From SMXQ01 sp033720855 (GTDB lineage Bacteria; Pseudomonadota; Alphaproteobacteria; SMXQ01), in the NCBI GenBank assembly GCA_033720855.1, contig JAWWBR010000052.1:1-22393 (forward strand): a stretch of DNA of 22,393 bases, in the 5' to 3' direction. Below are positions 1 to 7,573 of the stretch, in pieces. The translations under genes were made by a program, and so were the position numbers. The notes below the pieces were generated by a model that ran no database searches, had not been told where the DNA came from, and saw only the letters and a program-made list of their open reading frames with translations. Each line of letters begins with the position of its first letter. Position 1 is the stretch's first letter.

Positions 1-1772
1 AGCTGGTCGGCGTATCGCTGGCGCTCGAGCCCGGGAAGGCGTGCTATATCCCCTTGGCCCATCGTTCGGCGGCGACCCAAGGGGCGCTCAACCTCGGCGA
101 CGGCGGGGGCGACGGTAAGGGCGGCGGCGAGGCGGGCGGCGCCGGCGACCTTGTTGGCGGACAGATCGACCGCGCCAAGGCGCTCAAGATGCTGGCGCCG
201 CTCTTGAAAGACGCATCCGTCCTCAAGGTCGGGCACAACCTCAAATACGACATCGAGGTCTTCGCCCGCTACGACATCGCCGTCACCCCCATCGACGACA
301 CCATGGTGCTGTCCTACGTGCTCGAGGCCGGACGCCATGGCCACGGCCTCGACGAACTGGCGGCGCTGCATTTCGATCACACCACCATCAAGTTCTCCGA
401 CGTCGCCGGCAGCGGCCGCAAGCAGGTCACCTTCGACCTGGTGCCCCTGGATGCGGCCCGGGACTACGCCGCCGAGGACGCCGACATCACCCTGCGGCTG
501 CACGACCTGTTGAAGCCCAAGCTGGTCACCGAGCACCTGACCGCGGTCTATGAGACCATGGAACGGCCCCTGATCGCGGTCTTGGCGGAGATGGAGCGCG
601 CCGGGGTAATGGTCGATCCCAAGCGGCTCAAGGCGCTGTCGCGGGATTTCACCAAGCGCCTCGGCAAGCTGGAAACCGAAATCCACAAGCTCGCCGGGCG
701 GGAGTTTAACGTCGGCAGTCCGAAACAACTGGGCGAGATCCTGTTCGAGGATATGAGCCTTCCCGGCGGCAAGCGGGGCAAGGCCGGGGCCTGGTCCACC
801 GGGGCCGACGTGTTGGAAGACCTCGCCGCCCAGGGGCACGACCTGCCCGCGCGGGTGCTCGATTGGCGCCAGCTCGCCAAGCTGCAATCGACCTACACCG
901 ATGCCCTGCAGAAGCAGATCAATCCCGATACCGGCCGCGTGCACACCTCCTATTCCATGGCGGTGGCGTCCACCGGGCGGCTGTCGTCCACCGATCCCAA
1001 CCTGCAGAACATCCCGGTGCGCACCGAGGAGGGCCGCAAGATCCGCGAAGCCTTCATCGCCGGCAAGGGACGCAAGCTGATTTCGGCCGATTATTCGCAG
1101 ATCGAACTGCGGCTGCTTGCCCATGTCGCCGACATCGCCGCGTTGAAGGAGGCCTTCCAGGAGGGCGCCGACATCCATGCGCTCACGGCATCGGAAATGT
1201 TCGACGTCCCGCTCAAGGACATGGACGCGATGACCCGGCGCGCGGCGAAGGCGATCAATTTCGGGATCATCTACGGCATCTCGCCGTTCGGCCTGGCGCG
1301 TCAGCTGGGCATCCCCCAGCAGGATGCCAAGGCCTATATCGACGCCTATTTCGAGCGCTATCCGGGCATCAAGGACTATATGGAGGAGACCAAGGCGTTC
1401 GCCCGCGAACACGGCTATGTCACGACGATCTTCGGGCGCCGCGTCTATACCCCCGGGATCAAGGCCAAGGGCCCGCAGAAAGCCTTTGCCGAACGCGCCG
1501 CCATCAACGCGCCGCTTCAGGGTGCCGCCGCCGACATCATCAAGCGCGCCATGATCCGCGTGCCCCCGGCCCTCAAGAAGAAAAAGCTCGCCGCCCAGAT
1601 GCTGCTCCAGGTCCACGACGAGCTGATCTTCGAGGCCCCCACCGCCGAGGCCGAAGCGACCGCCGAACTGGTCGCCAAGGTGATGGCCGATGCGCCCTTC
1701 CCGGCGGCCAACCTGTCGGTGCCGCTGGAGGTCGAGACCGGCGTCGGCGCCAGCTGGGCGGAAGTCCACTGA
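1..1772 (+). CDS. polA: DNA polymerase I, C-terminal part (5' end outside window)
   Basis: Repairs DNA and replaces Okazaki primers. The reading frame is open from base 3 (LVGVSLALEPG...), so the 5'-nuclease domain and the beginning of the 3'-5' exonuclease domain, roughly the first 370-400 residues, lie upstream. The remaining exonuclease part shows GHNLKYD and YAAEDAD, which carry the later metal-binding aspartates. The polymerase domain has motif A SADYSQIELR (Asp codon at 1089-1091), motif B RRAAKAINFGIIYG and motif C VHDE (1611-1622), all with the catalytic residues intact. A Gly-rich stretch (96-161) lies within the exonuclease domain. Stop is TGA at 1770-1772. The MFS gene follows after 36 bp. 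Identification is very secure; only the true start is unknown. Confidence 0.97.
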   Translation, partial: LVGVSLALEPGKACYIPLAHRSAATQGALNLGDGGGDGKGGGEAGGAGDLVGGQIDRAKALKMLAPLLKDASVLKVGHNLKYDIEVFARYDIAVTPIDDTMVLSYVLEAGRHGHGLDELAALHFDHTTIKFSDVAGSGRKQVTFDLVPLDAARDYAAEDADITLRLHDLLKPKLVTEHLTAVYETMERPLIAVLAEMERAGVMVDPKRLKALSRDFTKRLGKLETEIHKLAGREFNVGSPKQLGEILFEDMSLPGGKRGKAGAWSTGADVLEDLAAQGHDLPARVLDWRQLAKLQSTYTDALQKQINPDTGRVHTSYSMAVASTGRLSSTDPNLQNIPVRTEEGRKIREAFIAGKGRKLISADYSQIELRLLAHVADIAALKEAFQEGADIHALTASEMFDVPLKDMDAMTRRAAKAINFGIIYGISPFGLARQLGIPQQDAKAYIDAYFERYPGIKDYMEETKAFAREHGYVTTIFGRRVYTPGIKAKGPQKAFAERAAINAPLQGAAADIIKRAMIRVPPALKKKKLAAQMLLQVHDELIFEAPTAEAEATAELVAKVMADAPFPAANLSVPLEVETGVGASWAEVH

Positions 1773-1796
1773 TCGCAGACGGGCAGATCCTGGCCT

Positions 1797-1802
1797 AGGG
1801 AG
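1797..1802 (+). promoter_or_regulatory. Ribosome binding site fixing the TTG start of the MFS gene
   Basis: AGGGAG lies 6 nt before TTG at 1809 and supports a rare TTG start. No better ATG or GTG lies nearby in frame. Confidence 0.6.
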
Positions 1803-1808
1803 AACGCG

Positions 1809-2999
1809 TTGGATCCGATTCCCGCGCGCGTCCAGGCCGCCGTCTATGCCACCGGCCTGTTCAGCGCCACCCAGACCAGCCTGATCGCCGTGGTTCTGCC
1901 GCTGTGGCTGATCCATCTGGAGGCCAGCCCGGTGATGATCGGCCTGGCGCTCGGCAGCTACAACCTGCTGCCGTTCCTGTTTTCGGTCCATGGCGGCGCG
2001 GTGATGGATCGCCTCGGCGCGCGCCGGGTCATGGTTGCCTTCGCCGTGATGGGCGCGGCGACGCCGCTGCTCTATCCCGCTCTGCCCTTCGTCTGGGCGG
2101 TCTTTGCCCTACAGATGGTCGGAGGCTTGGCCTCGACCATGGGCTGGGTCGGGGCCCAGACCCTGATCGGCCAGATGATGAAGGGCAGCCCGGTCCATGC
2201 CGGGCGTTTCACGTCGGTCGGGGTGCTCGGCAACATGGCCGGCCCGCCGCTGGTCGGCGCCGGCTGGGATTTCGTCGGGCCGTGGGGGGCGTTCGGCGTG
2301 CTGTTCGCCTGGACGGCGGCGCAGCTGTGGGCGGCGCTGGCCTTGCCCCCGGCCCAGGCCGGCGAGGTCAGCGACCCCGAGGGGCATTTGACGGCCCGCG
2401 ACATGCAGCCCCGATGGTCGAGCTACGCCGCCGCCTTCCGGCTGATGTTGATCCCCATGGTCGCCTTCGTGGTGATGCTGTCGATGGTGCGGTTGACCGG
2501 CCATTCGGTGCAGAGCTCGTTCTACGTGGTTTATCTCAACCAGGTGGGGCTGACCGGCACCGCCATCGGCACGCTGATGGCGACCGGCGCCGTCGCCGCC
2601 GCCGTCGGCGCCCTGTTCGCCGCCCCTTTGACCCGCATGATGCATTCGTCGTGGCTGCTGGCGGCGACCTCGTTCCTGACCCTCGCCGCCATAGCGGTGA
2701 CGCCGCTCCTCGGCCTCTACGTGCTGTTCCTGGCGGCCCAGATCGTGCGCGGGGCCACCGTCGGCATTTCGACGCCGCTGATCATCACCGAGATGTCCCT
2801 TGCCGTCGGACCCGACCAGGGCAAGGCGGTGGGCCTGCGCACCATGGCCAACCGGCTGACCTCGACGGTGACGCCGATGATCATGGGGGCGGTGGTCGCC
2901 TGGGTCGGGCTGGAGGCAAGCTTTCTCGCCGTGGGTGTGGCGATCGCGGTGGCAATGCTGGCGATCATCGCCTTCGCCCGGGCGAAATCTATCCTCTAA
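1809..2999 (+). CDS. Major facilitator superfamily (MFS) transporter
   Basis: An inner-membrane secondary transporter of 396 aa, the usual size for a 12-helix MFS protein. Hydrophobic segments run through the whole chain. Between helices 2 and 3 is a motif-A-like loop, GAVMDRLGARR, the signature of the superfamily. The start is TTG at 1809 with a good Shine-Dalgarno. The substrate cannot be read from the sequence. Drug or metabolite efflux is a common role for relatives, but nothing nearby points to a ligand. It follows polA by 36 bp on the same strand and may be cotranscribed. It converges on pckA. Confidence 0.85.
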   Translation: MDPIPARVQAAVYATGLFSATQTSLIAVVLPLWLIHLEASPVMIGLALGSYNLLPFLFSVHGGAVMDRLGARRVMVAFAVMGAATPLLYPALPFVWAVFALQMVGGLASTMGWVGAQTLIGQMMKGSPVHAGRFTSVGVLGNMAGPPLVGAGWDFVGPWGAFGVLFAWTAAQLWAALALPPAQAGEVSDPEGHLTARDMQPRWSSYAAAFRLMLIPMVAFVVMLSMVRLTGHSVQSSFYVVYLNQVGLTGTAIGTLMATGAVAAAVGALFAAPLTRMMHSSWLLAATSFLTLAAIAVTPLLGLYVLFLAAQIVRGATVGISTPLIITEMSLAVGPDQGKAVGLRTMANRLTSTVTPMIMGAVVAWVGLEASFLAVGVAIAVAMLAIIAFARAKSIL

Positions 3000-3017
3000 G
3001 CCGCGGCGCGGGCAGGG

Positions 3018-3044
3018 AAAAGCCGGCCCCTTTGGGGAGCCGGC
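3018..3044 (-). terminator. Rho-independent terminator of pckA
   Basis: The hairpin GCCGG-CCCC, loop TTT, GGGG-(AG bulge)-CCGGC spans 3022-3044. Read on the minus strand it is followed by TTTTCCC (3021-3015). There is no T-run on the plus strand side, so it serves pckA rather than the MFS gene. Confidence 0.7.
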
Positions 3045-3066
3045 ACAGGATCAGGAGGCGGAGGCC

Positions 3067-4674
3067 TCAGGCCGCGGCGTGGATCGCCGCTTCCTTGACG
3101 CTGTCGGACACCTCGGGCTCGTAGGCCTTGAAGTTCTCCTCGAACATCCGGGCGACGTCGTGGGCGGTCTTGTCGTAAGCCGACTTGTCCGACCAGGTGC
3201 TCTTGGGATTGAGAACCTCCTTGGGCACGTCGGGGCAATCGGCGGGCACGAGGACGCCGAAATTGGGGTCCGGCGTCATCGGCACGTCGTTGAGCTTGCC
3301 CGCCAGCGCCGCCCGCAGCATGGCCCGGGTATGAGCGATCTTCATGCGGCTGCCGACGCCGTAGGCGCCGCCGGTCCAGCCGGTGTTGACGAGCCAGCAG
3401 TTGGTCTCGTGGCGGGCGATTCTTTCGCCCAGCAGCTTGGCGTAGACCGTGGGGTGACGGGGCATGAACGGGGCGCCGAAGCAGGTGGAGAAGGTCGCCT
3501 CGGGCTCGGTCACGCCGCGTTCGGTCCCGGCCACCCGCGCCGTGTAGCCGGACAGGAAATGGTACATCGCCTGATCGGGGGTCATGCGGCTGATCGGCGG
3601 CAAGACGCCGAAGGCGTCCGCCGTCAGCATGACGATATGCTCGGGATGCCCGGTGGTCAGGGTATCGGAGATGTTGGGTATGAACTCGATCGGATACGAC
3701 ACCCGGGTGTTCTCGGTCAGGGTCTCGGAATCGAAGTCGAGCGCCCGGGTTTCGGGGTCGATGACGACGTTCTCCAGCACCGTGCCGAAGCGATGGGTGG
3801 TGGCGAAGATCTCGGGCTCCGCCTCCGCCGACAGGCGGATGGCCTTGGCGTAGCAGCCGCCTTCGAAGTTGAAGATGCCGTTATCCGACCAGCCGTGCTC
3901 GTCGTCGCCGACCAGGATGCGGGAGCCGTCGGCGGACAGCGTCGTCTTGCCGGTGCCGGACAGGCCGAAGAAGATGGCGGCGCTGCCCTGGTCGCTGACA
4001 TTTGCCGAACAATGCATCGGCATCACGCCCTCGGCCGGCAACAGGTAATTGAGGATCGAAAACACCGATTTCTTGATCTCGCCGGCGTACCAGGTGCCGG
4101 TGATGAGCACCTCGCGGGAGCCGAAATTCACCACCACGCAGATATCGGAATTGGTGCCGTCGGTGGCGGGATCGACATTGAGCCCGGGCGCATGGAGGAT
4201 GGTGAAGGCGGGAGCGAAGGATTGAAGCGCGTCGTCGGGGGGCTGGATGAACATGTTGCGCGTGAACAACGCGTGCCATGCGGTCTCGGTGACGACCCGG
4301 ACGTTGAGCCGGTAATCGACATCGGCGCCGGCGTAACAATCCTGGATGAACAGGTCGCGATCGACGTAGTAGTCCAGGATCTTCTGACGGATGGCGGCGT
4401 AATTGGCCTCGGAAATGGATTGGTTGACCGCCCCCCACCAGATGTTGTCGCGGCTGGTGGCTTCCTCGACGATGAATTTGTCCTTGGGCGACCGGCCGGT
4501 ATATTCGCCGGTTTCCACCACCAATGCGCCGCCCGGCGCGAGAAGGCCTTCGCTGCGGCGAATGGATTCCTCATACAAAACCGGTTCGGCCAAATTCCAA
4601 TATGCTGTCCGTACGCCCTTGATGCCGTGGGTATCCAGACCGATGCTGCTCCGCACGGTTCCCCGCTCTTCCAA
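3067..4674 (-). CDS. pckA: Phosphoenolpyruvate carboxykinase (ATP)
   Basis: Converts oxaloacetate plus ATP to phosphoenolpyruvate, CO2 and ADP (EC 4.1.1.49), the entry step of gluconeogenesis in the cytoplasm. From the chosen start it is about 535 aa, the normal length for the ATP-dependent family. It shows the P-loop GLSGTGKTTLS (about residues 237-247), the metal-binding GDDEHGW just after it, NFEGGCYAK and RVSYPIEF. I chose TTG at 4674 because GGGAGAG (4686-4680) sits 5 nt upstream and the resulting N-terminus (MEERG...SIGLDTHGIK) fits alphaproteobacterial PckA. A TTG at 4713 would add 13 residues without similarity. It ends in a terminator. In several alphaproteobacteria pckA lies beside chvI; here three metal-transport genes separate them. 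Confidence 0.95.
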   Translation of the reverse strand: MEERGTVRSSIGLDTHGIKGVRTAYWNLAEPVLYEESIRRSEGLLAPGGALVVETGEYTGRSPKDKFIVEEATSRDNIWWGAVNQSISEANYAAIRQKILDYYVDRDLFIQDCYAGADVDYRLNVRVVTETAWHALFTRNMFIQPPDDALQSFAPAFTILHAPGLNVDPATDGTNSDICVVVNFGSREVLITGTWYAGEIKKSVFSILNYLLPAEGVMPMHCSANVSDQGSAAIFFGLSGTGKTTLSADGSRILVGDDEHGWSDNGIFNFEGGCYAKAIRLSAEAEPEIFATTHRFGTVLENVVIDPETRALDFDSETLTENTRVSYPIEFIPNISDTLTTGHPEHIVMLTADAFGVLPPISRMTPDQAMYHFLSGYTARVAGTERGVTEPEATFSTCFGAPFMPRHPTVYAKLLGERIARHETNCWLVNTGWTGGAYGVGSRMKIAHTRAMLRAALAGKLNDVPMTPDPNFGVLVPADCPDVPKEVLNPKSTWSDKSAYDKTAHDVARMFEENFKAYEPEVSDSVKEAAIHAAA

Positions 4675-4679
4675 ATCTT

Positions 4680-4686
4680 CTCTCCC
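4680..4686 (-). promoter_or_regulatory. Ribosome binding site deciding the pckA start
   Basis: GGGAGAG on the minus strand, 5 nt before TTG at 4674. It favours that start over the upstream TTG at 4713. Confidence 0.5.
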
Positions 4687-4717
4687 GTTTTTGCCCGAAA
4701 CGGCCTCGGGCAACTCT

Positions 4718-4723
4718 TATATA
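4718..4723 (-). promoter_or_regulatory. Possible -10 element upstream of pckA
   Basis: TATATA, within TATATAAG, stands out in GC-rich DNA 44 bp upstream of the pckA start. The hexamer 17 bp further upstream (TGGCAT) is a poor -35, so an activated promoter is possible. The 125-bp gap to cbtA also holds a short hairpin (CGCCG/CGGCG, 4775-4794) without a T-run. Confidence 0.3.
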
Positions 4724-4799
4724 CGGGTTCGCCCCATGGGATGCCACCCCCGAAATGCGAATCGTTCTTTAATTCGCCGAGGCCTCTTCCGGCGGATCT

Positions 4800-5498
4800 T
4801 CAAGGGGCCCGGGCTTTCCCTTCCAAGCGGCGGATCAGCATGCTCACACCGATGCCGAGAACGGCCCAGAAAGCCGCCGATGCGGCCAGCGAAGCGGCGA
4901 CGAATCCGGCCACCAGCTCGGCCGGAAGCGGCGCCCCTTGCCCCTGGCCCGGGGCGGGGCCGGCCAGCACGAAGGGCAGGGCCAGCAGGCCGATGCCCAG
5001 CAATCGTACCTTCCCCCGCGCGCCGAAGGCGGCAAGCGCCAGGCCCAGCGCCGTGGTGCCGGCGACGGCGAGCCACCAGATCTGGCGCAGCACGAGGTCG
5101 GCTTCGGCCATGCCCGGAAGATGCGGCGGCAGCACCAGGGCCGGGGCCAGGACAAAGGCCGTATACCCGCCGGCCCCCCAAAGCAAACCCTCCGCCGCCC
5201 CCGGCCGGCGGCCGGAAAACGCAATCGCGCCGGCCAGCACCAATCCGAATCCGACGCCCGTGAGCAGGCTTGCGATCAGGGTCAGCCCGGCACGGATCAG
5301 GGGATCGGGCTTGGCCGGCAGCGCCACGACCTTGGCGCCCGCCGGTTTGTCCCTGAGCAGGGCCCGCGCCCGGGCCGCGGTTTCGTACGTCTCGGCCTTT
5401 TCGATGAGGGGGATGACCTTCAGCATCTGCGTGCCGAAGCCGACAGCGCCGGCGATGAGTCCCGCGACGATGCCGGCCGAAAGGATGCGTCCGATCAC
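4800..5498 (-). CDS. cbtA: CbtA family predicted cobalt transporter
   Basis: Predicted integral-membrane partner of CbtB in cobalt uptake for cobalamin synthesis. The protein is 232 aa with five or six hydrophobic segments: near the N-terminus (IVAGLIAGAVGFG), about 70-95, 103-127, 140-160, 168-185, and a last one near the C-terminus. The PPHLPGM stretch after the third segment is typical of CbtA. The start is GTG at 5498. The stop of cbtB lies 12 nt upstream, so the two form an operon. The role in cobalt transport is known for the family mainly from comparative genomics (B12-linked gene context). It is followed by pckA in the same orientation across 125 bp. Confidence 0.82.
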   Translation of the reverse strand: MIGRILSAGIVAGLIAGAVGFGTQMLKVIPLIEKAETYETAARARALLRDKPAGAKVVALPAKPDPLIRAGLTLIASLLTGVGFGLVLAGAIAFSGRRPGAAEGLLWGAGGYTAFVLAPALVLPPHLPGMAEADLVLRQIWWLAVAGTTALGLALAAFGARGKVRLLGIGLLALPFVLAGPAPGQGQGAPLPAELVAGFVAASLAASAAFWAVLGIGVSMLIRRLEGKARAP

Positions 5499-5510
5499 CG
5501 GACCGAACCG

Positions 5511-5705
5511 TCAGTGGCAGGGAAAGGTGAACCCGTGCCGGGTGTCATGGGCGGCGTCGTGAAGCAATTCGGAATGGGCGAAGCCGGTCGCCAGCAACAG
5601 GAAGACACCGAGCAGCGTGGCTATCGCGCCGGCCGCAAGGCGGCGGCCGAACGCCGCGTCCATCGTATTGGCACGCATGCCGATGTGGTCCGCCGTCTTC
5701 GCCAT
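5511..5705 (-). CDS. cbtB: CbtB, small His-tailed cobalt transporter subunit
   Basis: A small membrane protein of 64 aa from ATG at 5705. It has one transmembrane helix (AAGAIATLLGVFLLLATGF) followed by a His-rich tail ending HDTRHGFTFPCH, the hallmark of the CbtB family. The tail is likely to bind the metal and work with CbtA, encoded 12 nt downstream. I prefer ATG 5705 because GGGGGTGAAGAG precedes it. An in-frame GTG at 5714 would add three residues but leaves no spacing for a ribosome site. The 118 bp between this gene and the permease upstream hold no B12 riboswitch that I can recognise. Confidence 0.85.
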   Translation of the reverse strand: MAKTADHIGMRANTMDAAFGRRLAAGAIATLLGVFLLLATGFAHSELLHDAAHDTRHGFTFPCH

Positions 5706-5823
5706 TCTCTTCACCCCCAGGCTCGACCCGCCGGGCCTTGCGAAGCCCAGTCCAGGATCGATTCAAGTCGTGTGGCGGTTGGCTGTCAACCTAACTCCCG
5801 CCGAGGCGGCCGGACCTTGGGGG

Positions 5824-6534
5824 CTAGCCGAAGACTCCCTGTGCCTGGGCGATGCGCCAGGCGATGGTCATGCCGAGCACCACGGTGGCGCCGCCGATCA
5901 TCACGGTCATGCCCCGGAACGCCCAGGTGAGGCGGTGGGCGGTGAAGCGCAGCGGCAGGGCGATGGCGCAGGAGAGGATACCCATGCCGACGACCGAACC
6001 GAACCCGAACAGCAAGACGTAGGCCAAGCCGAGCCACAGCGAATTGATGGTGCTGAGGGTCAACAGCACCAACGCGGCGGACCCGGCCAGGCCGTGAACC
6101 GACCCCACCAGCAGGGCACGGAGGGGGAGACCACGGGGGTGGACATGGGCATGGGCGGATGCCGCCTCATGAGATTCCTCGGCGTGGCGGTGGGCATGGA
6201 AATGCTGGGCGCCACCGTGGCGGTGGGTGTGAAAATGGGCCTTGCGCCGCAGCATGCGCACCACCACGTCGATGCCCAGGCCGATCAGCATCAACGCCAC
6301 CACGAATTCGAGCAGCATCGCCACGTTTTCCGGCACCAGCCAGTCCATGGCCAGAACCACGGTGCCGATGAGGAACAGGGTGGCGGTATGGCCAAGCCCC
6401 CAGGCCACACCCATGCGGGTGGTCTCGCCGATCGACTTGCCGCCGGAGGCCAAACTCGCCACGGCAGCGACATGGTCGGCTTCCAGGGCGTGTTTCATGC
6501 CGATGAGAAAGCCGAGCCCCAATACATAGAGCAT
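5824..6534 (-). CDS. NicO/NiCoT-type nickel/cobalt permease with His-rich loop
   Basis: An inner-membrane protein of 236 aa. The first helix carries HALEADH (residues 15-21), matching the HX4DH signature that binds Ni2+ or Co2+ in nickel/cobalt permeases. Helices follow at about 45-63, 70-92, 135-157, 162-185 and 200-230. A cytoplasm- or periplasm-facing loop (100-132) has 12 histidines, including HFHTHRH and HFHAHRH. The start is ATG at 6534 with AAGGA 7 nt upstream. Uptake or efflux cannot be decided: relatives include UreH/HupE-like and RcnA-like proteins. The cbtBA genes downstream favour a cobalt link. Confidence 0.82.
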   Translation of the reverse strand: MLYVLGLGFLIGMKHALEADHVAAVASLASGGKSIGETTRMGVAWGLGHTATLFLIGTVVLAMDWLVPENVAMLLEFVVALMLIGLGIDVVVRMLRRKAHFHTHRHGGAQHFHAHRHAEESHEAASAHAHVHPRGLPLRALLVGSVHGLAGSAALVLLTLSTINSLWLGLAYVLLFGFGSVVGMGILSCAIALPLRFTAHRLTWAFRGMTVMIGGATVVLGMTIAWRIAQAQGVFG

Positions 6535-6541
6535 GTGGTGT

Positions 6542-6546
6542 TCCTT
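6542..6546 (-). promoter_or_regulatory. Ribosome binding site of the nickel/cobalt permease
   Basis: AAGGA on the minus strand, 7 nt before ATG at 6534. Confidence 0.55.
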
Positions 6547-6590
6547 ACCCCGAAGACTGTTCTTGTTCCGCTACGGCTGGCCGCGAGGGC

Positions 6591-6618
6591 ATAATAAAAA
6601 AGTGTGCCTGGGAGTCAA
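6591..6618 (-). promoter_or_regulatory. Near-consensus sigma70 promoter for the metal permease operon
   Basis: On the minus strand TTGACT (6618-6613), a 16-bp spacer and TATTAT (6596-6591) each match consensus at five of six positions. The predicted start is near 6584, giving a leader of about 50 nt. A promoter this strong is unusual in GC-rich alphaproteobacterial DNA and suggests control by a repressor. Confidence 0.6.
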
Positions 6619-6630
6619 TCAAATGCGCTT

Positions 6631-6686
6631 GGAAGGCGCCATTTCCGGCCGGAGTTGCCCTCAAATGGCCCAATTTTGGCGCTTCC
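6631..6686. repeat. Imperfect inverted repeat in the divergent permease/chvI region
   Basis: GGAAGGCGCCA (6631-6641) and TTGGCGCTTCC (6676-6686) are near-perfect reverse complements separated by 34 bp. It could be a pair of regulator half-sites, or chance in GC-rich DNA. The rest of the 257-bp divergent region (6535-6791) shows no gene. Confidence 0.3.
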
Positions 6687-6791
6687 GTAGCACTGTTTCC
6701 CTATGGACGGCCCGGCAAATCGTGCACAATGGCATCGTTTAGGGGCAAGACGTGTCATTCGCCTAAGACCCAAGGAAGAAGGGGATGATCA

Positions 6792-7514
6792 GTGGCCCGG
6801 ACCATTGCTCTCGTCGATGATGATCAAAACATCCTGACGTCGGTTTCGATGTCCCTGGAAGCCGAGGGCTTCGACGTCGACACCTACACCGATGGCGCCA
6901 AGGCCTTGCAAGGCCTCGCCGACCATCCCGCCGATCTCGCCATCCTCGACATCAAGATGCCGCGCATGGACGGGATGGAATTGCTCAATCGTATCCGGCG
7001 CACGTCCCAGATGCCGGTCATCTTCCTCACCTCGAAGGATGACGAGGTGGATGAACTCCTCGGCCTGCGCATGGGCGCCGACGATTACATCCGCAAGCCC
7101 TTTTCGCAGCGGCTGTTGATGGAACGCATCAGGGCGCTGCTCCGGCGCACAGAGGCAGGCACGGCGCAACCCAAGGGAGACGGCGAAACCGACGCCGTCG
7201 AAAGCGGGGAAGGCAAGATCATCCGCAGCGATCTGGTTCTCGATTCCCAGCGCCATCTCTGCACCTGGCGCGCGGAACCGGTCCAGCTCACGGTGACCGA
7301 ATTTCTGATTCTCCGGTCATTGGCGGAGCGGCCCGGGCACGTCAAGAACCGCGATCAGTTGATGGACGCGGCTTACGGCGAACACATCTATGTCGACGAT
7401 CGCACCATCGACAGCCATATCAAGCGCTTGCGGCGCAAGTTCAAGGCGGTGGATCCCGAGTTCGCGCAGATAGAAACCCTATACGGTCTGGGCTATCGTT
7501 ACCGCGAATCCTGA
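6792..7514 (+). CDS. chvI: ChvI response regulator (OmpR family)
   Basis: A cytoplasmic DNA-binding response regulator of 240 aa, partner of the kinase encoded next. The receiver domain (about 3-118) has the acidic cluster D9-D11, phospho-acceptor D53 in LDIKMPRMDG, T80 and K102 (RKPF). A winged-helix domain (about 140-238) ends in the OmpR-type DRTIDSHIKRLRRKF and YGLGYRY. The start is GTG at 6792 with GGGG about 7 nt upstream. In Agrobacterium, Sinorhizobium, Brucella and Caulobacter the ChvG/ChvI pair controls envelope, acid-stress and virulence or symbiosis genes. The gene order chvI-chvG-hprK supports the name. Confidence 0.93.
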   Translation: MARTIALVDDDQNILTSVSMSLEAEGFDVDTYTDGAKALQGLADHPADLAILDIKMPRMDGMELLNRIRRTSQMPVIFLTSKDDEVDELLGLRMGADDYIRKPFSQRLLMERIRALLRRTEAGTAQPKGDGETDAVESGEGKIIRSDLVLDSQRHLCTWRAEPVQLTVTEFLILRSLAERPGHVKNRDQLMDAAYGEHIYVDDRTIDSHIKRLRRKFKAVDPEFAQIETLYGLGYRYRES

Positions 7515-7573
7515 CCGGAAGCGGCGGAGGGCACCCGGAAGGCGCGGCGCGCGGCGGAAAGCAGCCGGATAGA

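Noticed and set aside
2935..5562. Very long plus-strand open frame opposite pckA and cbtA
   Set aside because: It is a high-GC shadow. The minus strand encodes pckA and cbtA with clear catalytic motifs, and the plus translation is low in complexity with no recognisable domain.
5706..5823. Cobalamin riboswitch upstream of cbtB
   Set aside because: Only a fragment resembling the B12 box (GAGCCTGG) was seen, with no GCCACTG-like core or the other conserved helices. A covariance search would settle it.
6533..6742. Possible small gene in the permease/chvI divergent region
   Set aside because: It has no Shine-Dalgarno, its codon use is unlike its neighbours, and it overlaps the permease promoter and leader. 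It is probably not translated.
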